This document shows positions 35,813 to 49,089 of a DNA stretch of 64,000 nucleotides, in pieces. Position 1 is the first letter of the stretch. Every line of letters begins with the position of its first letter. A program made the translations under genes and the position numbers. The notes under the pieces were generated by a model. It saw nothing but the letters and a program-made list of their open reading frames with translations. It was not told where the DNA came from and searched no databases. Location of the stretch: positions 58,228,473-58,292,472 of the forward strand of contig NW_025335568.1 in assembly GCF_004798865.1 (NCBI RefSeq), given 5' to 3'. The stretch comes from Varanus komodoensis. Lineage: Eukaryota; Chordata; Lepidosauria; Squamata; Varanidae.

Positions 35813-35828
35813 CATCTACCTATCTATC
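35772..35828 (+). repeat. (CTAT)n microsatellite
   Basis: About 14 copies of a CTAT tetranucleotide with a few interruptions near the end (CCATCTACC). It lies between L2-like 3' ends of opposite strand. Confidence 0.95.
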
Positions 35829-35902
35829 ATTTATTTAGAATTTTTAATATCCTACCCTTTACGGTGTCTCAGGGCAGCAATAACATAAATAAATAATTTA
35901 TA
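35829..35902 (-). mobile_element. L2-like LINE 3' tail fragment
   Basis: TTTTTAATATCCTACCCTTT...TCTCAGGGCAGCAATAACAT is the reverse complement of an L2-type 3' end. Confidence 0.4.
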
Positions 35903-35913
35903 TTGTTTATGGG

Positions 35914-36096
35914 CAAGCCAGAGTGACATAATGATTCAAATGTTGGACTAGGATTCAAGAGATCTAGGTTCTAGTCCCTGACTCTCAGCCTAGCCTACTT
36001 CACAGGTTGTTGCAAGGATAAAATGAAAATGAGCATAATTAAGTAAGCCAACTTGGGTTCTTCGTTAGAAAAAAGATGGGATATATCAATAAATAC
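35914..36096 (+). mobile_element. Sauria-type tRNA SINE, diverged
   Basis: AGCCAGAGTGACATAATGAT head, GTTCTAGTCCCTGACTCTCA B-box-like region, CTACTTCACAGGTTGTTGCA middle, and GGGATATATCAATAAATA tail, in Sauria SINE order. More decayed than its neighbours. Such SINEs share their 3' end with BovB, whose machinery mobilises them. Confidence 0.7.
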
Positions 36097-36503
36097 ATTT
36101 TTGTGAACTAAATGGAAATACCTATTGAAATGTGCTCTATAGATTAAAAAAAAACATTTGTGAATGACCATGTTTAGGTCTCCTAAAACCTGCCTGCCCA
36201 AATTATGCAACTTTCTTCAAGTAAGTTCTGGGCTATGCATTGACCATATTATTTTTAAAAAGTCAATTTTAGAAGTTAATTGTAAAGGTCAATTCTGAAC
36301 TTAATTATAGGGCGATTTAAAGCACCTGAACACATTACTTGTTGCCCTTGGTCATTGTCCTAGCCACACACTTAATTATTTAATGTAATTATTTAAGAGC
36401 AACACTTTTAGAATAATCTAGGTTAATGAAATGCAAACCCTTTTCCCCATTCTATCATTGAATGTCTTCATGCTTCACTCTGAACCAAATGCAATAGAAA
36501 CAG

Positions 36504-36744
36504 AGAGCCAGTGTGGTGTAGTGGTTAGAAGTGCAGGACTGAGGCTCAGGTGACCTGGATTCTAGTCCCTGCTTGGCCATGGAGCCCACTGGGTGACTTT
36601 GGGCCAGTCACAGGCTCTCGACCCAACCTACCTCACAGGGTTGTTGTTATGGGGCTAAGATTGAGAGCAGGAGGAGGAGAATGATGTAAGACACTCTGCA
36701 TTCATAGGAGAAAAGCAGGCTATAAATCTAATAAATAAATAATA
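36504..36744 (+). mobile_element. Sauria-type tRNA SINE
   Basis: AGAGCCAGTGTGGTGTAGTG GTTAGAAGTGCAGGACT head (tRNA A box), GGATTCTAGTCCCTGCTTGG (B box), TGGGCCAGTCACAGGCTCTC, CCTACCTCACAGGGTTGTTG and an (AATA)n tail. Nearly complete. Confidence 0.9.
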
Positions 36745-36779
36745 GTATTTATGAAGTGGAAAGTGTATTATTGTTTATT

Positions 36780-36945
36780 ATTAGAACATATGTATATGTA
36801 TTTATTTATTTAAAATTTTTATTTATTTAAAATATTTCTATGCCACCCCATTCGCCGAAGCCTCAGGGCGGCTCACAACATAAATTAAAATATAATACAT
36901 TAAAAATATAAAACAAATTAACAATATAAAATAAGTCGCCCCGGC
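36780..36945 (-). mobile_element. L2-like LINE 3' tail
   Basis: TTTCTATGCCACCCCATTCG CCGAAGCCTCAGGGCGGCTC is the reverse complement of the GAGCCGCC...GGGGTGGCATAGAAA 3' end typical of L2-like elements here. Confidence 0.6.
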
Positions 36946-36947
36946 CT

Positions 36948-37178
36948 TATTTATATCATGCCTTCTTTCTTTTTGTAAAGAATCCATTGCAGTTTACATA
37001 GTCCTCCTCCATTCCTTTTTATCTTCACAACAACAATAACCCTGTGAGGTAAATTAGGCCGAGAGGCTGTGATTGGCCCAAAGACACCCAGTGAGCTTCA
37101 TGGTCAAGCAGAGACTAGAAACCTGATCTCCTGGGTCCCCCATCAAACCCTCTAATCACCACGCCACACTGGCTCTCA
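36948..37178 (-). mobile_element. Sauria-type tRNA SINE (minus strand)
   Basis: On the minus strand: GAGCCAGTGTGGCGTGGTGA TTAGAGG, GGTTTCTAGTCTCTGCTTGA, TTGGGCCAATCACAGCCTCT, TTTACCTCACAGGGTTATTG, ending in GATATAAATAA. Complete but diverged. Confidence 0.85.
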
Positions 37179-38240
37179 TAATTCCTCTGAAAGCAAAATG
37201 ATGATGATTCTTAACCTTTCCCTCTGAAATGACTGAACAATCTCTTCTATAGTACTTTGAGCACAATGTAAAGTCACAACATAGAGAAATCCAAATTGTT
37301 GGTTCATCAGAATTATGAACTGAAAAGTCTTCCAGCAGAATGTGCTATGTAGTTGTTATTCTATATACTAATATCCACCTTATTCTCCAGCTGTTAATCC
37401 AGGTGAGGCAGTGGCTGTGCTGAACCGATGCTTGGCTGAGGTTATGGGTTGGATGAGAGCCAATAAACTGAAGCTCAATCCAGACAAGACGGAGGTCCTG
37501 TTGGTTGGCGGATCAGGCTTCGGAGAGGGTGGATTTGACCTGGCCCTGAATGGGGTTGCACTCCCTCTTAGGGACAAGGTCCGCAGCTTGGGAGTACTCC
37601 TCAACCCGGAGCTTTCATTGGAAGCTCAGGTGACAGCAGTGGCAAGGAGCGCTTTCTATCAGCTTCGGGTGATTAATCAGCTGCGCCCCTACCTGGAGTA
37701 CGACTGCCTGGCGACGGTGACACACACGCTGGTGACTTTCCGCCTTGACTTCTGTAACGCACTTTACGTGGGGCTTCCCTTGAAGATGGTCCAGATACTT
37801 CAGTTGGTTCAAAACAGAGCTGCCAGGTTGCTGACGGGGACGGGGCGTTATGTTCACATGACTCCAGTCCTCCGACAGCTTCACTGGCTTCCCATTGAAG
37901 TCCGGGCCCAATTCAAGGTGTTGGTTATGACCTATAAAGCCCTAAACGGCTTGGGTCCTGGTTACCTGAAGGAGCGCTTACGTCCATATATGCCCGACCA
38001 CCCCTTGAGATCTGCGGGAGAGGCCCATCTCCGGGAACCCTCCGTGAAAGAAATTAGGAGGGTAGGTACTCGGAGGAGGGCTTTCTCTGCGGTGGCGCCC
38101 AGTCTATGGAATGTGCTCCCCAGAGAGGTCTGCCTGGCGCCGTCGTTATTTGTTTTTCGGCGCCAGGTGAAGACCTTTTTATTTAAACGTCATTTTAATT
38201 GTTAACAATATTCACTTATTCATCTGGCCAGGGCGAGTTC

Positions 38241-38293
38241 TTTTCTTTTCTTTTCTTTTCTTTTCTTTTCTTTTCTTTTCTTTTCTTTTCTTT
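38241..38293 (+). repeat. (TTTTC)n microsatellite
   Basis: About ten perfect TTTTC pentamers inside the L2-like 3' UTR. Confidence 0.95.
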
Positions 38294-38430
38294 AACTTTT
38301 CTAACTTTTATATCATTTATATATATATATATTAATTTTTAATTTTATATTGTTATTTTTGTATTGTATTGTATTGTGTTGTGTTGTAAGCCGCCCCAAG
38401 GCTTCAGCAAGGGGCGGCATAGAAATGTTC

Positions 38431-38488
<58 letters not shown>
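38431..38488 (+). repeat. (TAA)n microsatellite
   Basis: About 19 perfect TAA units directly after the L2-like 3' end; it forms that element's tail. Confidence 0.95.
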
Positions 38489-38859
38489 CATTATGGAGCC
38501 AAAATGATACCATCCATGCACAAGAGGAAAGTATCAGTAGGCTTGGGGGAACCCCAAGGTTTTAAGCAGTACTTTAGGGGAGAAAACTCAGTGTGGGGAA
38601 AAAACAGCCCAGGGAGGACCAAGCATACTCACTGGCCAGTGAAGACTGGGTGTTTGCTGGGGCAAGGGAGCAGAAGGAAAGCCAGTGAGAGGGGAACTAA
38701 TGGAACGGAGGATCCTGAAGGGAGGCACAGTCTGGCTGGAACTCTGAAGAGCTGCACATCTTTTGCAGATCCCACACATAATTATCAGTAATGACTTGAC
38801 AATAAAAAACCATACAAGTGTAAACTCACAGCCCTACCATGCATACAAGTGCATGAGTG

Positions 38860-38885
38860 CACACACACACACACACACACACACA
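38860..38885 (+). repeat. (AC)n microsatellite
   Basis: Thirteen AC dinucleotides. Confidence 0.95.
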
Positions 38886-39360
38886 TGACCTGAAGAATCT
38901 TACAACAGAAAAGTGCTATGTGGTTTTTGTTCTAATAACAACTGATCTTAATAGAGCTGAAAGTTACTTCAGACTGGCCTTTATATGACAGATAAAGCAT
39001 TAACAATCTACATATTCACCTAAAATTGTGTCCACTGACCCATCCCCAGTTCTTTATTGTATGCTTTGAGAGAATGCGACCATGCAATAAAATGCTTACA
39101 GTGAGTTCCATTACTAGGATAAATCTGACATATGAGACCTAAAATATCTAAGATGAAATTCCTATATTGCCAGTAACACAGCTACTATTAAGAGCACCTA
39201 CCAGGAATTTAGAATCAAAAGTATTGGTAAGACCAGCCCAAATAAAAATAACATAAAATCTTGGGGAATTTCACTCCCCATGATTAGGTGTTTGAAGCAA
39301 TATTACATGTCCTCTTGATTTTTAAGGTGGCATCCAGTGTATTAAATGTCCAGCATTAAG

Positions 39361-39588
39361 GAGAGCCAGTGTGGTGTAGTGGTTAAGAGTGTGGGGCTGG
39401 GATTCTAGTCCCCACTCATCCATGGAGCCAACTGGGTGACCTTGGGCCAGTCACAGATTCTCAGTCCGACCTACCTCACAGGGTTGTTGTGAGGACAAGA
39501 TTGTGAGGAGGAGGAGGAGAAATACATTAGCTGCCTTGAGTTCCTTGAAAGGAAAAAAAAACAGTGGGATATAAATGTAGTACCTAAA
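39361..39588 (+). mobile_element. Sauria-type tRNA SINE
   Basis: GAGAGCCAGTGTGGTGTAGT GGTTAAGAGTG head, GATTCTAGTCCCCACTCATC, TTGGGCCAGTCACAGATTCT, CCTACCTCACAGGGTTGTTG, AGCTGCCTTGAGTTCCTTG and GGGATATAAATGTAG tail. Near full length and the best preserved copy in the window. Confidence 0.92.
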
Positions 39589-40293
39589 TATAAGGTAGAT
39601 TCATTGAAATGAATGGGAATTTATCTACTTGTGGCTAACTTAAGTGTCATTCATTTCAATAGGTCTACTTTACATAGGACTAACTTTGAATACTGTCCTG
39701 GAATCCTCTTCTGTCCCTAATCTTGAGAAAAGCTGCACAGCTGTTAAAGCAGCACACCCTTAACCATGATTACTATGGTCATTTTTATTAGATAAAATTG
39801 CTTTATCCTATCCTGTTCCACTGAAATCTGAATACAAGAGTGCTCATAAGAGGCTGAATTAGGTTAACCCAACTTCACTGATACTTGAGAAGCAGAGAAA
39901 CAATTCTATTAGCAAAGACCTCAGCACCAGCTCCCAGTTTTGAGGGCCCCATGGACAGGATATGCTTGGTAGCACCCCTTACACCATCAGGCTACTTAAT
40001 TGCTAGGGTTGTCAGTGGCTTCTGTTCCTCGTCATCCTTTCAGCTCGCCTGCCATGCAGAGGGCCCTCGGACAAGCGCACATCACACATAGCAGTGCTCC
40101 CTCTTGCCACCGATTGGCCACTGCATGATCAAAACGCTGGACCGGAATGATCTTGGTCTGAAGCAGCAAGGCTCTTCTCACATTCTTCTATCCCCTGCTG
40201 TTTGCTTGCTTCTTTGCTTACACTCCCTGAGCAAGAGCGAGGTGTTGGTGAATAAGCAGGCTGAGGTGATGAAAAGGAGGAACAAGTCAAACC

Positions 40294-40307
40294 GGGGGGG
40301 GGGGGGG
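40294..40307 (+). repeat. Poly-G run
   Basis: Fourteen uninterrupted G residues. Similar G or C runs occur at about 50043-50058, 50272-50283 and 59544-59557; these often collapse or vary in assemblies. Confidence 0.9.
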
Positions 40308-40453
40308 TATGGCTTCCCCTGATGAGTGGGAACTCATTGTTTTTCACCATCAAGCTTTGCCTTGCTCTCAAGAAACCTCTTACTAAGACTTTGATCCACG
40401 ACTAGTTAGATAAACAAGCAACCACAAAGGCAACTTGTGGATAACCGACGAAC

Positions 40454-40629
40454 CTTCGTTCATGCTGATCTGCTTTTCCATCTGCAGTGGAGAGGCGCTC
40501 TGACTCGGGGCTGTTCACGCGACGGTATCTCAGAGAGCGTCCTTGAGTCGTAGGGGAGTCTGGTGCAGCTCGCACTGGGGAGCTGGGGCATACGCCACTT
40601 TTTTGATCTTCTTCTGCCAAACACTGTGT
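40454..40629 (-). CDS. TTBK1: TTBK1 exon: conserved phosphosite-rich linker
   Basis: Fifty-eight codons plus two bases, reading [20 protein letters not shown] then [20 protein letters not shown] and [19 protein letters not shown]. The acceptor TTTCAG precedes 40629. The donor at 40453-40448 is GTTCGT, weaker than the other donors in the gene. The two final bases AG plus a G from the next exon code the second arginine of HERRSRVDLP. The core [20 protein letters not shown] is identical to human TTBK1. Several Ser-Pro and Thr-Pro sites suggest proline-directed phosphorylation (inference). Confidence 0.96.
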
Positions 40630-41054
40630 CTGAAAGCGAGAGAAAACCCAAGCAGAACACCACCAAGTCAGCTATAAATCACTGTGATGCCACCGACCAT
40701 ATGGCAATGCTAATTCGCATCCCATCTCACATCATCAGTTGACAGACTGCACTCAAGACACTGCAACAGGATTACGCTGTCGTGACCATACTTGAATGCA
40801 GAGAACTAGCAGTCACGAGCCGAGGGTGAGATCCACCCTGAGCACCAAGGCAGTCCTGACACTCATGGTGAATTCTCCATGACTTTAACCCTGTGCAGGC
40901 CTTCATAACATATGTATGGAGGGGATCAACAACCTCTCACTCTACAACTAGACACAGTCATTTAAGGCACACCATCTATTACAAGTCTAAAAGCTGATTT
41001 AGATGCTACTTTCAGCAGTTCATATTTGAACAGTCTACTCATATAAACAGCATA

Positions 41055-41090
41055 GGAGGGTAGCCGTGGAAGGGAGGGTAGCCGTGGAAG
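41055..41090 (+). repeat. Perfect 18-bp tandem duplication
   Basis: GGAGGGTAGCCGTGGAAG occurs at 41055-41072 and again at 41073-41090 with no mismatch. It is intronic, about 430 bases upstream (in gene direction) of the 40629 acceptor. Confidence 0.95.
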
Positions 41091-41599
41091 CTTGCCACAG
41101 TAGTTTCCCCAAAAAGGAATATCAGCTGCCGGCTGCTCAGAGGTAGCTGCTGTAATCTTCTGTATCTCCCTTGAGATTACACAGAGCATACGACTAAAGA
41201 TAGCAACTGTAGCTCAACATTTTGTGGGAAGGAGATATCTTTTATGTGAGCCATTTTCTTTCTGTTTACAGAAACAAAGGCAACAGAAAATAAAAACATG
41301 GAATTCAGGCATAAAGGTCAAGATTCTTAAGAGACAGCTGTACTGAGTAACATGCTAGCGTCACTCACAAGCTTGTGAATCAGTCATTTTGCCTTGACCT
41401 CCATAAGCAAAGTCTACCAAGCATTACTTGTTAATTTCAAATCCCATACTTATAAAGGTAACACAAAACTCCCTACAAGAATAATGTAAAAAAACAATAT
41501 GGACTAGCAGAGCTTGCCAAACAGTCTAATTATCTAAGTTAAGTAATATGGTAAGAGACTGAAGACAGTGTAAATAAATGTTTAGTGTAGAAAGGAGTA

Positions 41600-41739
41600 T
41601 ATATACACTGTAAATAAAATTTTAGTGTATCTATCTATATGCAGTATCTATTACAGTTTATATTATAGATATAGTTATATAATAGATATACTATCTATAT
41701 AAAAGATATATATAGACACACACACACACACACACACAC
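41600..41739 (+). repeat. AT-rich low-complexity block with (CA)n
   Basis: Degenerate TATCTA/TATAGA repeats at 41625-41715 followed by twelve CA units at 41716-41739. Confidence 0.85.
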
Positions 41740-42074
41740 GTTTTTGTAATAATGATAGTCATAATGTAACTGTCCTGATATGGAAATTAATTTCCACAAA
41801 AACCTAGTGCAAGGATGACATAGTGGCTCATGTGTCTTTTCTTGCCCACGTCCACAGAGATCAAAGGAGCAGCTTCCCGATCCTTGAGCATTTTGTCAAA
41901 TATGCTGATATTGTGAACAGCAGACTTCTTCAGCCCCACAATTTTCTCACTTTTTATTAGAAATACTATATTCATATTCATTACTAATGTGAAAAGTTTC
42001 ACAGTCTCTTGGGTACAACACCAGGTGGAAGACAAAGAGAATAGTACAGATTTAAGAAAGTCAAAGGACTTTAC

Positions 42075-42294
42075 TTTGCTGATGCTGATCCTGAGTTTGT
42101 TGCGGTTCACATCTGTTTCTTCCCAAACCTCTCCTTCATTGAAGGCGACATTTGGAGCCTGACCTAGGCTCTCTGTTGGCCGGCCAGGCAAGATTGGGGG
42201 AGCATTCTCCTGGTCACTCAGGTGCTCTCCTTGCAAAACATCCTCCGTGTTCTCACGAAGTAAATCTCCAGGAACTGGAGTGACATTTACCACA
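42075..42294 (-). CDS. TTBK1: TTBK1 exon: linker with LLRENTEDV motif
   Basis: One base plus 73 codons, beginning [20 protein letters not shown] and ending [12 protein letters not shown]. The acceptor CTGTAG precedes 42294 and the donor GTAAAG lies at 42074-42069. The linker motifs [22 protein letters not shown] and [14 protein letters not shown] are shared with mammalian TTBK1, and more loosely with TTBK2. Between PGRPTESLG and EVWEE the reptile has a short [10 protein letters not shown] where the human protein has a longer proline- and histidine-rich segment. That is a length difference in an otherwise conserved exon. Confidence 0.96.
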
Positions 42295-45703
<3,409 letters not shown>

Positions 45704-47101
45704 CTAGAACAGAAGCAAAGTGTAAGGAAAAGGTTCAAAACGCAGGCAAACGAAGATCATCAGAAGTCACCTCTGAATCTTGCCCAATACTGTCTATTCT
45801 GACAAGGAGAAGCTCTCCAGGCTGTCAGGCAGACAGATGTCTTTCGTGGCACCTGATCCCTTTAACAATTGCAGGAGACTAACTGCACAGACTAACATAA
45901 AGCAGGAACTCTCTTTTCAGCATTTGAATATACTTAGAGAAAGCTCCTTCAAGGGACTGTGTTCCGTCACCGCTGCTATTGTTATTGCTATTGCTATTAT
46001 TATTATTTTGTTGCATGCTGTGACTTGGCTTCATTGACTTGTGTGACTGGGTGTTCTTTTCTGGCCACAGTAAAGGGAACAAATATCATACATGGACATG
46101 TGAATGAGAATTCTGCACTTAGCATCACAGGTGTTACACACCCCACACACAGAATACAAGCCATTTCACTAAGCATTTTGTACAGACCATGAACGATATT
46201 CACATTTTTAGTAATTTTATCCTAACAAGCTGCTTGTGAGGATGGTAGGATGACATTAAAAGCAAACAAAAGTGAAATGTAAGCTATAGTTTTAGGCTAA
46301 CTGGAGATTCAGGAAGAGAGCAATATGTTGGTTCTATTTGAATCATATTTTGATCCAAGAATGGGAAGTTTCTGGCCCATTGGCCAATTAACATAGCAGA
46401 CCAGTGTTTCTGACCCATCACGGAACCTCAAATGAGGCCCCTTCCAATTTACAAAGCCCATTCTCTCCGAAGCCTTACTCCACGAAAGCTAACAGAAAAA
46501 GGGAACTTCACTGATAGCCCCAGTCATCGGCCAACTAGGAGGGTGAGCAGTGCACAAGAGAATTTCCACTGTTATTGGAAACAGCAGCATAGGTTCCTCT
46601 CCCTACTACTTTTGCCCTTTCCATGGGGAAGGCATGGGGCAAGAAAACCCATCCCAGTCGAGGCATGAGATGGAGGAGCACTGCTCTGCTTAATCCTGGC
46701 ATCATGGTCAGGGAGGTTTTGCAAGAACCATGCACACAGAAGCTGGGTTCCTCCCAAACGGCATACTGGAGGGAATCCAGGCAAAGCTTCAGAGAAGGAC
46801 CAAACGACATCATGAGCCATGGCCATAGTGTCAGACAGCATCTGGCCTACGGAGGGCTGGGTGGGGGATTATCTCCCTTCTCCAACATTTTCCCTACCTC
46901 TGGCCTATGCATAGTTGCCAAACACACATAAGGGACAAAGGGGCAGGGCTCTCTCAAAACAGCATTCTCCCAAACAACATCGAAGGAGCAAGGCCAACAT
47001 GTCTGGGAAAATCTTTTCAAAAGATTTTAGTAACTTTCTGTGTGGAAAGAAAAAGACAAACCTCTCAGATGTGTCCCGTTATCATTAAAATTGTGTTTTA
47101 C

Positions 47102-47227
47102 CTGATAATCTGGTTTAGTGAAGTAATCCAGATTGGCAATGTGATCCAGGAAAAGGTGAAACTCAGAAGGCATATGTTTTAGCAGCATTCGATGTTCATA
47201 TTTCTCTTTAATCATACCAACTTGCTC
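47102..47227 (-). CDS. TTBK1: TTBK1 exon: kinase C-lobe, subdomains X-XI
   Basis: Forty-two codons, starting [20 protein letters not shown] and ending FTKPDYQ. The acceptor CTCTAG precedes 47227 and the donor GTAAAA lies at 47101-47096; both are phase 0. The region forms the helices at the back of the C-lobe and ends with the conserved [10 protein letters not shown] of CK1-type kinases. [19 protein letters not shown] is TTBK1-like; TTBK2 reads SIKERYDHRLMLKHLPPEF. One difference from human TTBK1 is visible, asparagine for serine in DHIANLDYF. Confidence 0.97.
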
Positions 47228-47363
47228 CTAGAGGGAAATGACAGCAGATTCCATAATCACACAACACTACACATAATGTCAACCCTTAGGCAGATGAAAT
47301 GGGTGAGAAACGAGTTCTTGCTTCATTGCAGACCTTACCTAGCAACTGCCTACTGTTCTATCA

Positions 47364-48184
<821 letters not shown>

Positions 48185-48735
48185 CAGTGGTTCCCAACCC
48201 CCAGACCACGGACTGATACTGGTCCATGACCTGTTAAGAACCAGGCCACGCAGCAGGGGAAGAGCAGAGGGCAAGCAGGCAAAGTTTCCTCTGTATTTGC
48301 AGATGCTCCCCAGCGCTAGCATCACTGCCTCAGCTCCACCTCAGATCATCAGGCATTGGGTCCTTATGGGAGAGCGAACCCTCCTATAAAGTGTGCATGC
48401 GGGGGGTCCAAGCTTCGTGCCCCTTATGAGAATCAAATGCCTGATAGTCTGAGGTGATGCTAGTGCTGGCAAGCAGCTGCAAATGCAGATTATCATTAGG
48501 AGAGAGGTTTGACTGCACAGAGACCATTACAACCAATTGGTGGCTGACTCATATCGCAACCCTATCAGTGAGTGGCAAGCGACAATTAGCTGTGTCTAGT
48601 TGCAGGAAAACAAGGTCCAGGCTCCCACTGATTCTGCATACTGAATAATAGAAATAAACTGCACAATAAATTAATGCACTTGAATCATCCCAAAACCATC
48701 CCCTGCCCCCAAGTCCACGGAAAAATTGTCTTCCA
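48185..48735 (+). mobile_element. hAT-type non-autonomous element, right end lost
   Basis: Starts CAGTGGTTCCCAACCCCCAG ACCACGGACTG, a standard hAT terminal repeat and 'accacggaccg' subterminal motif. Near the right are CCATCCCCTGCCCCCAAGTC and CACGGAAAAATTGTCTTCCA CG, also typical of such elements ('ccacggaaaaattgtcttccacg'). The final inverted repeat is missing and an L2-like tail abuts it. Confidence 0.6.
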
Positions 48736-48739
48736 CGAA

Positions 48740-49085
48740 TTGTCTTCCTTTATTTATTTATTTAAAACTTTTGTACCCCTTCCTATACATAAAAGTCTCA
48801 GGACAGTCCAACAACAGAGGCACAGCATAAGATCTCTAATAAAAACCTGACTAAAATAAAAAATAAATCTTAAAATAATAGGAAAATAAAAAGGTTTGGC
48901 CTGGTGCCGAAAAGAACAGAGTGCCAGGCACACCTCTCTGAGGAGCATGTTCCATAGTCGGGCGCCTCCGCAGAGAAGGCCCTCCTCTAAGTAGCCACTC
49001 TCCTAATCTCTTTCAAAGAGGGCTCCCGAAGAAGGACCCCCAATCCAGATCTTAAGGGGTGGGCAGGCACATACAGACACGATAC
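48740..49085 (-). mobile_element. L2-like LINE 3' end
   Basis: On the minus strand: SLFERD-like and GRLLRGGLLCGGARLWNMLL REVCLALCSF...FRHQAKPF, corresponding to RRAFSAVAPSLWNVLPREVCLAPS...FRRQVKTF. The 3' UTR runs to a TTTATTTATT tail. Frames are broken. Confidence 0.7.
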
Positions 49086-49089
49086 GTTT

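Larger units (their letters stand above)
37380..38490 (+). mobile_element. L2-like LINE, 5'-truncated with long open frame
   Basis: The frame 37411-38205 encodes 264 residues of the reverse-transcriptase C-terminal half: WMRANKLKLNPDKTEVLLVG, RLDFCNALYVGLPLKM, LQLVQNRAARLLTG, LHWLPIEVRAQFKVLVMTYK ALNGLGP, RRRAFSAVAPSLWNVLPREV, and a natural stop. The catalytic YADD part is upstream of the truncation. The 3' UTR holds (TTTTC)n at 38241-38293 and ends AAGCCGCC...GGGCGGCATAGAAATG followed by (TAA)n. The intact frame indicates a relatively young copy. Confidence 0.9.

Noticed and set aside
35772-35828. Regular short repeats resembling an array
   Set aside because: A plain CTAT microsatellite in a vertebrate genome, not a CRISPR array.
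36504-36580. tRNA-like A and B boxes
   Set aside because: They belong to the head of a Sauria SINE, not a functional tRNA gene.
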